From Rhizobium sp. 2MFCol3.1 (GTDB lineage Bacteria; Pseudomonadota; Alphaproteobacteria; Rhizobiales; Rhizobiaceae), in contig NZ_KB898372.1 in NCBI RefSeq assembly GCF_000377565.1, positions 1 through 64,000 of the forward strand: 64,000 nucleotides of DNA, read 5' to 3'. Numbering within the stretch: position 1 is the stretch's first letter; each line of letters opens with the position of its first letter. This document shows positions 17,448-25,202 of the stretch, piece after piece. Position numbers and translations under genes: made by a program. Under the pieces are notes generated by a model. That model searched no databases, was not told where the DNA came from, and worked only from the letters and a program-made list of their open reading frames with translations.

Positions 17448-18055
17448 TCTACCTTGTCGACGACAATCTCGCGGTGCGAGAAGCAATGACGCTACTGCTC
17501 GCCACCTACGCCAAGGAGGTGAGCACCTTCTGTGATGCCGAGCACCTGCTCAATAATCTGGGAAACGTGCAGCCGGGGATCATACTTCTCGATCTCAGGA
17601 TGCCGGTCGTCAGTGGACCGCAGCTTTTGAAGAAGCTAGAGGATCTCGGCATCCGCTGGCCAGTCGTCATGATCACGGGGCACGGTGACGTCGAAGCATG
17701 CCGCCGCGCGTTTAAGGCCGGTGTCGTCGACTTTCTTGCAAAGCCTATCGATGAACATGTGCTGATGGAATCCATTGCAGCCTTCGAGAGCGCACTCGAC
17801 GATCTTCTCGTCTGCAATGAAAGCAACAGACTATTGGACCACCTCACCTCCCGCGAGCGGGAAGTGATCGAACTCGTATCAAAGGGCTTTGGAAGCAAGG
17901 AGATCGCCTCAGCACTTAATGTGTCGGCGCGAACCGTTGACAGTCATCGGGCGAGCATCGCAACAAAACTCGGAACACCCGCAGTCGCGGAGCAGACCCG
18001 CATCTGGCTCATGGCGTATGACAGGCATGCGAAACTGCCATTGAGACTAAGGTGA
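17444..18055 (+). CDS. FixJ/NarL-type response regulator
   Basis: An intact 203-residue response regulator. Receiver: acidic pair Asp6-Asp7, phosphoacceptor Asp50 (ILLDLRMP), Thr78 (MITGHGD) and Lys100 (LAKPID). Output: LuxR HTH from about residue 135 (LTSREREVIELVSKGFGSKE, IASALNVSARTVDSHRASI). The GTG start at 17444 overlaps the stop of the broken kinase, so translation was coupled. With its kinase decayed, phosphorylation would need another kinase or a small phosphodonor. The intact frame suggests either recent kinase loss or independent use. Confidence 0.88.
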   Translation: MIYLVDDNLAVREAMTLLLATYAKEVSTFCDAEHLLNNLGNVQPGIILLDLRMPVVSGPQLLKKLEDLGIRWPVVMITGHGDVEACRRAFKAGVVDFLAKPIDEHVLMESIAAFESALDDLLVCNESNRLLDHLTSREREVIELVSKGFGSKEIASALNVSARTVDSHRASIATKLGTPAVAEQTRIWLMAYDRHAKLPLRLR

Positions 18056-18086
18056 GCCTGCAACACTAAATTTGTTCGCAACCCGG

Positions 18087-18686
18087 CTAGGCGTCATCGA
18101 ACATGCCCGTCGGCAGGCCGTCCATGCTGTAGGCGTTTTTTTCCCGCCGATAGATCTCGATACCATCCGGTCCCTTTGCGTCGGTCCATTGATCGAGGCT
18201 CGGCCGCTCGGCCTTGTAGTGGAAAAGAGGAACGCCGAAGCCGCAAGAAGTCTGCACGAGGTCAATGTCCAGCAAAATGACCTGCCGGGCTCCTGAAGGT
18301 TCCGCACCGTCGTAATGACAGATCAGGATATTGTTATATTCCTGGCTGCCGCGGGGGATGGATCGCCCGCGGCCGTAAAGGCGCAAGATCATCGGTGGCC
18401 CGTCAACCGCACAAAACATGATCGTTAGCCGGCCATCTGCGCGCAAGTGGGCCGCAGTCTCGTTGCCACTGCCCGTTCTATCCAGGTAGACCACCGTATT
18501 CCCATCGATTACGCGCAGACAACCCGCCTCACGAGGCGAAACATTCACCCGTGAACCATCCGTTGCCGAGGCGGTGAAGAAAATATGCTGCCGGTCGATA
18601 AAATCCTTGAGACGATTGTCTATGCTCTGGAATTGTTTCGCCACGACGGGTGCGTCCTTTTGCTTGAAAATGCGATCGATAGGCAT
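18087..18686 (-). CDS. Pyridoxamine 5'-phosphate oxidase-family protein
   Basis: A 199-residue split-barrel flavin-binding protein. The N-terminal half FIDRQHIFFTASATDGSRVN, VSPREAG and the VYLDRTGSGNETAAHLRADG block fit the putative FMN-binding PNPOx group (not true PdxH). Likely a cytoplasmic flavin/F420-type oxidoreductase of unknown substrate. It is read from 18686 with no close partner upstream; a 13-bp inverted repeat lies 54 bases upstream. Confidence 0.8.
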   Translation of the reverse strand: MPIDRIFKQKDAPVVAKQFQSIDNRLKDFIDRQHIFFTASATDGSRVNVSPREAGCLRVIDGNTVVYLDRTGSGNETAAHLRADGRLTIMFCAVDGPPMILRLYGRGRSIPRGSQEYNNILICHYDGAEPSGARQVILLDIDLVQTSCGFGVPLFHYKAERPSLDQWTDAKGPDGIEIYRREKNAYSMDGLPTGMFDDA

Positions 18687-18739
18687 CCAGCGGCCAGGAG
18701 ATCACGCCTGCGCAGCTTCGTCCAGAGCTTCTCCTAAAG

Positions 18740-18823
18740 CACTGCGAGGTGCGCCACCAAAGACACTCCATGTTACGGCGCCGACCTCAGGTCAGCGTAA
18801 GCCCTGCTTGGCACCTCGCAGTG
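18740..18823. repeat. 13-bp perfect inverted repeat with 58-base interior
   Basis: CACTGCGAGGTGC at 18740-18752 is repeated in reverse complement as GCACCTCGCAGTG at 18811-18823, between the PNPOx-family gene and the small membrane protein. It could form a stem of a structured RNA, be a terminator-like element, or be a relic of a miniature insertion. Confidence 0.6.
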
Positions 18824-18835
18824 AATGCGACGATA

Positions 18836-19078
18836 TCAAGGCAGGTTTAGGTCTAGTCCAAGCATCCGGCTCGCAAAAAGCGCGACGAGCCCAACGCCGG
18901 CTAGCGCAACCAGAAACAATGCGACCACTTTTGTGCCCGTTTGCAGCAACGCGCGTGTCGTCCGCTTCTCGCCTCGGTCGTAATGCCATTTGACAGCGAA
19001 ATACATCGCGACAGCCAATGCGGTAAGCTTGAACGTTGCAAAGACTACAGGAACCCAGTTCATATCTGAGACTTTCAC
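18836..19078 (-). CDS. Small two-segment membrane protein
   Basis: An 80-residue hydrophobic protein with two predicted membrane segments: FATFKLTALAVAMYFAVKW near the N-terminus and VVALFLVALAGVGLVALFAS near the C-terminus, joined by a basic loop HYDRGEKRTTRALLQTG. This pattern fits small rhizobial inner-membrane proteins of unknown role. The start may be at residue 1 or at the internal Met6 (MNWVPVV). No catalytic motif is visible. Confidence 0.65.
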   Translation of the reverse strand: MKVSDMNWVPVVFATFKLTALAVAMYFAVKWHYDRGEKRTTRALLQTGTKVVALFLVALAGVGLVALFASRMLGLDLNLP

Positions 19079-19126
19079 AGCCGAGGGCGTCGATCGCTTC
19101 GATCGACGCCGCGTGACATCGCTTTC

Positions 19127-19615
19127 CTATTTGATGCGTGCGCCGACTTTTTCGATCGCCTGGTTCGCGCATGCTTCATCCAGATTGCCGCCTGGTGCAC
19201 CAGCTACGCCGATCGCGCCGATCGTATCCGCACCGACCTTGATCGGTACGCCACCCGCCAACACGAGAAAGCCTGGGATATCGACCATGCCGGCGGCAAC
19301 CGGGCTCTTTGACACGTTCTCGGCGATCGCGCTGGTGGGGTTACGCGACGACGCCGACGTGAAGGCCTTCTGCGTGGAGGCGTTGGTGAAATGCGGGCCT
19401 GCTTTGTCGGCGCGCACCAAGGCAAGAAGGACACCCGACCGATCCGTTACGGCTGCCGAGACGTTGTAACCATCAGCGCTGCATGCCGAGACGGCGGCCT
19501 GGGCGATATCAACCGCGAGGGTGGTTGCGATGCTTGTCTGCTGCAAGGTGTCTTGAGCATAAGAGGAGGTCGCAACCAGCGCGCTGGTGGCCAGGGTGAT
19601 CAGGAGGATCTTCAC
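19127..19615 (-). CDS. Exported GlcG/HbpS-family heme-binding-like protein
   Basis: About 162 residues. A signal peptide (MKILLITLATSALVATSSYA with the GTG read as Met) leads into a GlcG/HbpS domain: AAVSACSADGYNVSAAVTDR, then VRADKAGPHFTNASTQKAF, and the glycine-rich end GFLVLAGGVPIKVGADTIGA with GVAGAPGGNLDEACA. Relatives bind heme or are linked to glycolate use, and the export signal suggests periplasmic action. I chose the GTG at 19615 because it starts the signal peptide; an ATG at 19666 would add 17 residues. Confidence 0.8.
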   Translation of the reverse strand: MKILLITLATSALVATSSYAQDTLQQTSIATTLAVDIAQAAVSACSADGYNVSAAVTDRSGVLLALVRADKAGPHFTNASTQKAFTSASSRNPTSAIAENVSKSPVAAGMVDIPGFLVLAGGVPIKVGADTIGAIGVAGAPGGNLDEACANQAIEKVGARIK

Positions 19616-20181
19616 TTTGGTAACTTTCTTTCGGTTGTCGATAATTCTCAGCTTACTGGAAGCCATGATCAGGTGAATTCGCGTCGCCACGGAGTGGAAT
19701 CGGTAGAATTACCGAGCCGCCTGCACGATCGGCAGCCTCGCCGCTAAATCTCGCACCAGCACGCGCGTGTGCTTGGCATAGTCGATTGGACCTTCGACAA
19801 GATGCACGTTGCCGATCGCGAACCCATTGTTCAGGGTCGACGACTACCGAAGGTCATCCCGAAATCGGCAAAACGGTCGACAGCCTGCTTCCAGTGGATC
19901 ATCCCGTAGCCATCTCCTTTGATCAGAAGAATAACGAGCGTTAGCCGCAAACGCACCGCTTTTATGGGTCACGGACGTTAACGAAGAAGATCCTCATGGT
20001 GTCAACCGCTTCCGATGACGCGCGTTGAGGCGAACACGTTGCCGTGGACATCGGCTTCGGAAAAATCAGCGAGGTTATCGCAAAGAGGATGACGTTATGA
20101 TGATAAGCTGCCTCTCCAGCTCGCGAAGGCCACGGGGCATGTCTCCGCAAGCAAAATCTTAGGCCAGGCAGCGGCGAGGGG
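19616..20181. other. Stretch with decayed minus-strand coding remnants
   Basis: About 560 bases. On the minus strand, two out-of-phase open pieces near 19743-19935 read GDGYGMIHWKQAVDRFADFG and NNGFAIGNVHLVEGPIDYAK, which look like fragments of a small protein split by a frameshift. I do not recognise the family. No other gene is supportable. Confidence 0.35.
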
Positions 20182-20781
20182 TCAAAACGACCTTTTACCC
20201 GAGGAATTGTCGAGTGCCGTCCCGTCAAACGCCAATCGACCATGAAGCTGATCGATAGCGCGTTGGAAAACGGCGGGATCGTCGAGTGCCCTGGACAAAA
20301 CGATCGCGCCTTGGATGGCGAGAACGGCGTCTTCCGAGAGGATGCGCGCCTGCTCGACGTCACGACCTTGCCGAACGAGCGCCGCTTGCAGAGCGTCTAC
20401 CCAGCCGACGAAGTAACCTCGGATGGCCTGGGCGAAGAGGTCTCGGGTGTTGGCGACAGCGAGCGCACCAACGAGACAAACGCGCCCGCCCGACCTGAAG
20501 TATTTCGTGGTTTCCTTGAGCATCGTCGCGATGGCAGCATCGGCATCCTCTCCGTCTCTCAGCGGAGAATAGACGGAATCTTCAAACCATTGCTCGATAT
20601 CGGCGAGCACGGCCCGGACCATCTCCTCCTTCCCGTTTGGGAAGAAGTGATACAGGCTACCCTTGCCAAGACCTGTCGCCTTGCCGATCAGGGCAAGGCT
20701 CGCACCTTCGTATCCATGCTCGCGAAAAACCTCGGCCAGGGAGGCAATGGCATCGGATCTTTCAGCGACCATGCGGGCCAT
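20182..20781 (-). CDS. TetR-family transcriptional regulator
   Basis: A 199-residue TetR regulator with N-terminal HTH (GYEGASLALIGKATGLGKGS, LYHFFPNGKEEMVRAVL) and a C-terminal ligand domain including YFVGWVDALQAALVRQGRD. It is transcribed directly behind the DUF1348 gene, with two bases between them, so the two are co-expressed. A perfect 17-bp palindrome upstream of DUF1348 is the likely autoregulatory operator. The ligand is unknown; relatives often respond to electrophiles or aromatic compounds. Confidence 0.88.
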   Translation of the reverse strand: MARMVAERSDAIASLAEVFREHGYEGASLALIGKATGLGKGSLYHFFPNGKEEMVRAVLADIEQWFEDSVYSPLRDGEDADAAIATMLKETTKYFRSGGRVCLVGALAVANTRDLFAQAIRGYFVGWVDALQAALVRQGRDVEQARILSEDAVLAIQGAIVLSRALDDPAVFQRAIDQLHGRLAFDGTALDNSSGKRSF

Positions 20782-20783
20782 GA

Positions 20784-21248
20784 TCAGAGACCAAGATCGC
20801 TGAGGCTGGGATGGTCGTCCGGACGACGACCGAGCGGCCAGTGAAAAAGGCGATCAGCTTCAGCAATTGGCATTTCATTGATGCATGCGTGGCGGTGCGC
20901 CATCAGGCCGTCCTCTGCGAATTCCCAGTTCTCGTTACCATAGGCACGGAACCAATGACCACTGTCGTCGCGATATTCATAGGCGTAACGCACAGCAATG
21001 CGATTGCCGGTGAAGGCCCAGAGCTCCTTGATGAGGCGGTACTCATGTTCCTTGTTCCATTTGCGCTCCAAAAACGCCTGGGCTTCCTGGCGGTTGGTGG
21101 CGAATTCGACGCGGTTTCGCCAGCGGGTGTCGAGAGTGTAGGCAAGCGCCACCTTGGCTGGGTCGCGGCTGTTCCAGCCATCTTCAGCCAGACGGACCTT
21201 TTCGATTGCGGTTTCGCGTGTGAACGGTGGGAGAGGAGGACGTGTCAT
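20784..21248 (-). CDS. DUF1348 / NTF2-like protein
   Basis: A 154-residue SnoaL/NTF2-like fold protein of the DUF1348 family: LPPFTRETAIEKVRLAEDGW, NSRDPAKVALAYTLDTRWRN, KWNKEHEYRLIKELW, IAVRYAYEYRDDSGHWFRAY and GNENWEFAEDGLMAHRHACI are the family blocks. Its function is unknown, and it is often found beside TetR or oxidoreductase genes. The ATG at 21248 has an AGGAAA ribosome site, so the six-codon extension is not used. It is the first gene of a two-gene unit with the TetR regulator. Confidence 0.88.
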   Translation of the reverse strand: MTRPPLPPFTRETAIEKVRLAEDGWNSRDPAKVALAYTLDTRWRNRVEFATNRQEAQAFLERKWNKEHEYRLIKELWAFTGNRIAVRYAYEYRDDSGHWFRAYGNENWEFAEDGLMAHRHACINEMPIAEADRLFHWPLGRRPDDHPSLSDLGL

Positions 21249-21285
21249 TTTGCGTTTCCTTTGCAAATCGTTAGTTTGTACTATT

Positions 21286-21302
21286 CAGTAAACTGTTTAC
21301 TG
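21286..21302. promoter_or_regulatory. 17-bp perfect palindrome, probable TetR operator
   Basis: CAGTAAAC-T-GTTTACTG, an 8-bp perfect dyad around one base, 38 bases upstream of the DUF1348 start. Size and placement fit a TetR-family operator for the regulator encoded in the same operon. Confidence 0.75.
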
Positions 21303-22040
21303 ATCGGTACAGTATTTTTGATCAATTTGTGTGTCAACACGTTTTTTCAGCTCTCGAAACTTTTTTTCGGTGGGCGCTCATCTGCCGAAAACCGATCCCG
21401 TCGGCGATCGACCAATGCGCGCGAAATCGAGCGTGCGAGCGGCCGAAAGCGCGAGAGCTTAGAGGGAGTGAAGCGTCTCGCGACACATGCACGACGAAAT
21501 CGGCCAAGGCCAAAGACGGATTGCCTCTCCTCAGCTCTAGGCCAAGTTTTTGCGTACTGGCGATGTGACTTTGGAAATGCTTCTTGAGGGCGCAAGCTCT
21601 TCTCACGGCAAGAAGCGTGCCAGAAGGTTTGCGACGGAACTTTGACAAGTTTCCGCAGCTGACGCTGCGTAGTTGGACGACGAGAAAGGCATCGGCTTCT
21701 ATGCCATGATCTATAACGCCAATCGCTTGGCAGAGGAGCCCCGTGAGAGCCCCATCCTGCCGATTTGGTCAAGGCACGAGAGCCCGAAAGGCCATTTTTG
21801 GCGATCTTGTCAGTCGACGACTAGCGGTCGGTTTTTCGTCTTGCCGGCTCCGACATAGCATCATCGTCCAATTCGAGGCGGAATTCGGCGCGAGCTGGCT
21901 GGGCCGGCCTGAAACGACCTTCAGATGGAACCAAATGACCGTCGACGCTGACGCCAACTTCATACAGCCGAACCGAGCTGGCAAAGTCCAGTTCGCTCTG
22001 TCATCCCAGTTTCACGTTCACGTCTTCCTCGATCACTTTT
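21303..22040. other. Long non-coding or decayed stretch
   Basis: About 740 bases between the TetR operator and the end of the FadR-type regulator. Several short frames exist on both strands, but none has a ribosome site, steady composition or known family. A plus-strand piece at 21673-21730 (DDEKGIGFYAMIYNANRLAE) looks protein-like but stops early. I cannot assign anything here. Confidence 0.4.
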
Positions 22041-22736
22041 CTACGGCTGCAACCCGGCGCAGCGCGCGGTATTTCGAATGTGCGTTTCCATCTCAACGCA
22101 AGCCGTATCTCCGGCATTGGACTTTAGAGCTGCGATAATGCGGCGGTGTTCCGCGATTGATTGACGCATTCGTTCCGGATCCGTGATGGGGATAGGCTGA
22201 CGCTGGGTTTCGGTGACCTGATCGCGCACCGTCTTATAAAGCGCCTTTAACATGGTGTTGGAGCAAGCGGACACGATGATACCGTGAAACTCCAGATCGG
22301 CATCGACATTGGCGAGCAGGTCCTGACTAGCCCAGCACTCCTCCATGGTCTTGGTTGCTTTTTCCATCAAATCGAGCTGTGCCTGCGACAATCGCCCAGC
22401 CGCGAGGCGTGCGATCTCGCCCTCGAGCAGGATCCGGGTCTGGAAGACGTCAAAAACAGAATAGCTTTCGGAATAACGCCACGGCGCCATGTTGCCACTT
22501 GGGCCGGCCGTCCCATCACCGGCGGCCACGAATGTCCCTCTCCCAGCTTCCGTCTTCAGCAAGCCCAATGTCTCGAGCGTTAAAAGTGCCTCGCGTAACG
22601 ACGCCCGGCTGATGCCAAATCTTTGGGAGAACTCACGTTGAGAGGGGACTTTCTCACCTGCTTTCAATTCCCCAGACTGAATCATGGCCTGGATTTCGCG
22701 GGCAACCGATTGTGGCAAAAGCGTTTTATTCAGCAT
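22041..22736 (-). CDS. FadR-subfamily GntR regulator
   Basis: A 231-residue GntR protein: winged HTH in the first 75 residues (LKAGEKVPSQREFSQRFGIS, RASLREALLTLETLGLLK) and an FCD effector domain with conserved metal-site residues (DLEFHGIIVSACSN, ETHIRNTARC). It diverges from the transporter-hydantoinase operon across a 155-base gap containing a 29-bp near-perfect palindrome, so it almost certainly controls that operon. The ligand is probably the operon's substrate, a carboxylic or amino acid by family precedent. Confidence 0.9.
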   Translation of the reverse strand: MLNKTLLPQSVAREIQAMIQSGELKAGEKVPSQREFSQRFGISRASLREALLTLETLGLLKTEAGRGTFVAAGDGTAGPSGNMAPWRYSESYSVFDVFQTRILLEGEIARLAAGRLSQAQLDLMEKATKTMEECWASQDLLANVDADLEFHGIIVSACSNTMLKALYKTVRDQVTETQRQPIPITDPERMRQSIAEHRRIIAALKSNAGDTACVEMETHIRNTARCAGLQP

Positions 22737-22823
22737 CCGATCCTAGCTCCCTTAAACCCGCACTGCCGCTTTCGATACATTTTTCAATTGGGATCTTGCA
22801 AAGGATTAATGCACGTGCTTGTC

Positions 22824-22852
22824 TGGTCATACTGGTCTGACCAGTTAGACCA
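22824..22852. promoter_or_regulatory. 29-bp near-perfect palindrome, probable FadR-type operator
   Basis: The left arm reads TGGTCATACTGGTC and the right arm GACCAGTTAGACCA around a central T at 22838; only the two-base AT/TA position in each arm breaks symmetry. Its core TGGTCTGACCA (22833-22843) matches the FadR-subfamily consensus TNGTNNNACNA. It lies 40 bases upstream of the binding-protein start and 88 bases from the regulator start. Confidence 0.8.
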
Positions 22853-22891
22853 ACGTAGATTGGCTTGAATCATAAAACAAGGGGTTCTCAA

Positions 22892-23689
22892 ATGCTTCAC
22901 GTTTCGCGCATGAAAACTACTTTTCTAGCCGGGCTGGTGTCGGCGCTCGGCGTGTTCAGCGCCCAAGCCGCTGATCTGACGGTTGGTGCCAACATTGGTA
23001 ACGTGCCGTGGGAGTTTCAAGATGCCAGCGGAAAGACCGTTGGCTTCGAAGTCGATCTCGTCAACGAAATCGCAAAGCGCCTGGGCAAGTCGGTAGAGTT
23101 CGTCAATACGCCGTTCAACGGTCTCTTTTCCGCTGTTCAGTCCGGCCGTATCAATATGGCGATTTCATCGATTACCATCACAGAGAAACGCCTGGCGTCG
23201 GTTAGCTTCGCCCAACCATACTATGACAGCGATCAGTCTCTAACAGTGACAGCAGCTTCCGGCATTACCGGGCTGAAGGACATGAGTGGCAAGGTCGTTG
23301 GCGTAGATACCGGATCGACGGGTGATATGTGGGCGGAAGCCCATAAGGGTGATTACAAGCTTGGCGAAATCCGCAAGTTCGAAGGATTGCAGCCCGCCAT
23401 GCTCGATCTCGTTGCAGGACGGGTCGATGGCTATATCTCCGACATTCCCGCACTGCTCTACTACGCCAAGGACAAGCCGGAGCTGAAGGTCGTCGAGCGT
23501 ATTCCGACAGGCGAAAAATACTCGATCATGTTCAACAAGGGCGATCCGTTGGCTGCAGAGGTCAACGCAGTCATCACCAAGCTAAAGGGCGAGGGCTTCA
23601 TCGCTAAGTTGCACGAAACTTGGTTCGGCGCAAAGGCCGAGGACACGACATCGACCGTTGCTGTACTCGATATGCCCAAGGCCAAGTAG
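22892..23689 (+). CDS. Periplasmic solute-binding protein (PAAT, operon 2)
   Basis: A 265-residue SBP family 3 protein. The Sec signal (LAGLVSALGVFSAQA) is followed by DLTVGANIGNVPWEFQDASG, VGFEVDLVNEIAKRLGKSV, LFSAVQSGRINMAISSITIT and LVAGRVDGYISDI. An Asp in the DVGFEVDL-like position and the Arg in TITEKRLASVSF fit amino-acid-type ligand binding. The ATG at 22892 has AAGGGG nine bases upstream. It begins a five-gene operon ending in a dihydropyrimidinase, so its ligand may be a cyclic amide or its amino-acid relative (inference). Confidence 0.88.
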   Translation: MLHVSRMKTTFLAGLVSALGVFSAQAADLTVGANIGNVPWEFQDASGKTVGFEVDLVNEIAKRLGKSVEFVNTPFNGLFSAVQSGRINMAISSITITEKRLASVSFAQPYYDSDQSLTVTAASGITGLKDMSGKVVGVDTGSTGDMWAEAHKGDYKLGEIRKFEGLQPAMLDLVAGRVDGYISDIPALLYYAKDKPELKVVERIPTGEKYSIMFNKGDPLAAEVNAVITKLKGEGFIAKLHETWFGAKAEDTTSTVAVLDMPKAK

Positions 23690-23753
23690 GGCTTACACTG
23701 CGTCTGGCGGGGCCGCTCGTGTCCCGCCAGGTTGCCAAGGGAGCCTATCCGGC

Positions 23754-24425
23754 ATGAACCTCATAACGACCTTCTTCAATATTCCGGTCTTTCTTAATAG
23801 CCTGCCGCAATTGCTTTGGGGACTTGTTGTCACCGTTCAGATCGGCGTTGCCAGCATCCTTTGCGGTCTGGTCGGGGGTCTATTTCTGGCGATAGCACGT
23901 CTTTACGCCCCGGCCATTTTCACGCTGCTGATCCGAATCTACATCGACATCTTCCGGTCGATCCCTTTGCTGGTGCTGTTGATCATTATCTATTACGCGC
24001 TCCCATTCGTCGGGATCCGGCTGTCTCCATTCTTTTCTGCTGTCACCGCGCTGTCGCTGGTGTCTGCCGCCTATACCGCGGAAATCTTTCGCGCTGGCAT
24101 CGAGGCTGTTCCCCACGGTCAATTTGAAGCATCCGCAGCGCTTGGCTTCTCCAACCGCAACACCATGGTGGATATCATCCTTCCGCAGGCCATCCGGATC
24201 GTTATTCCACCGCTCACCAACAACTGCATCAATGTCATGAAAGACACCGCCCTTGCGTCGGTCGTCGCCATGCCGGACTTGTTGAAACAGGCAACACAAG
24301 CGCAGGCGCTCAACGCCAACCCGACGCCGCTGATCGGTGCGGCCGTGATCTACATCGCACTGCTTTGGCCAATGGTTGCTCTGGTTGCGCGGCTTGAAAG
24401 ACACTTCAATCGGGGGAAACGTTGA
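23754..24425 (+). CDS. PAAT-type ABC transporter permease (operon 2)
   Basis: A 223-residue single permease with about five membrane segments, including LVVTVQIGVASILCGLVGGL and LIGAAVIYIALLWPMVALVA, the SIPLLVLLIIIYYALPFVG block and the EAA loop FEASAALGFSNRNTMVDIIL. Only one permease gene is present here, so it probably forms a homodimer. The ATG at 23754 follows AAGGGAG; the stop TGA overlaps the ATPase start by one base. Confidence 0.9.
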   Translation: MNLITTFFNIPVFLNSLPQLLWGLVVTVQIGVASILCGLVGGLFLAIARLYAPAIFTLLIRIYIDIFRSIPLLVLLIIIYYALPFVGIRLSPFFSAVTALSLVSAAYTAEIFRAGIEAVPHGQFEASAALGFSNRNTMVDIILPQAIRIVIPPLTNNCINVMKDTALASVVAMPDLLKQATQAQALNANPTPLIGAAVIYIALLWPMVALVARLERHFNRGKR

Positions 24426-25174
24426 TGGGAAAGACCACAACCCCACTGATTTCCATCCGCGGGCTGACCAAAGCGTATGGGTTATACACCGTTTTGCATA
24501 GCATTGACCTCGATGTGGCTGAAGGCGAGGTCGTCTGCGTAATCGGTCCTTCCGGCTCCGGAAAATCGACGCTCATTCGCTGCATCAATCATCTGGAGGC
24601 CTTTCAGCCAGATAGCAGCATCACGGTAGATGGCATTCGCGTGGCGCCTGGCCCGGCACTTGCCAAAGTGCGTGCGGAAGTCGGCATGGTTTTCCAGTCG
24701 TTCAATCTGTTTCCGCATATGACCGTTTTGAGAAACGTCATGATCGCTCCCATGAGGGTTCGAAAGACACCAGAGGTGGAAGCTGGACGCAAGGCGCGCG
24801 AGCTTCTAGCCCGCGTCGGCATTGCCGAGCAGGCTGCGAAATTTCCAGGTCAACTCTCTGGCGGCCAGCAGCAGCGTGTGGCAATCGCCCGGGCGCTGGC
24901 CATGGAGCCACGAGTTCTTCTGTTTGACGAGCCAACATCGGCTCTCGATCCGGAAATGGTCGGCGAAGTGCTGGATGTCATGCGCACACTGGCCGGCACC
25001 GGAGTGACCATGGTGATTGTCACGCACGAGATGGGTTTTGCACGTCAGGTGGCAGACCGCGTCATCTTCATGGATGGCGGGCGCCTCGTCGAAACTGGCA
25101 CACCTTCCGACATCTTCGACAATCCTAAAGAGGCAAGGACGCGTGAGTTCCTTCGTGCCGTCCGCGACCACTGA
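24425..25174 (+). CDS. PAAT-type ABC transporter ATP-binding protein (operon 2)
   Basis: A 249-residue ATPase with Walker A (GPSGSGKST), Q-loop (VFQSFNLFPH), signature LSGGQQQR, Walker B (VLLFDEPTSALDPE) and THEMG. It overlaps the permease stop by one base (TGATG), so the two are translationally coupled. It is followed after 28 bases by the PLP enzyme gene. Confidence 0.92.
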   Translation: MGKTTTPLISIRGLTKAYGLYTVLHSIDLDVAEGEVVCVIGPSGSGKSTLIRCINHLEAFQPDSSITVDGIRVAPGPALAKVRAEVGMVFQSFNLFPHMTVLRNVMIAPMRVRKTPEVEAGRKARELLARVGIAEQAAKFPGQLSGGQQQRVAIARALAMEPRVLLFDEPTSALDPEMVGEVLDVMRTLAGTGVTMVIVTHEMGFARQVADRVIFMDGGRLVETGTPSDIFDNPKEARTREFLRAVRDH

Positions 25175-25202
25175 ATAAAAGACCATTAGGGAGACACTAG
25201 GA

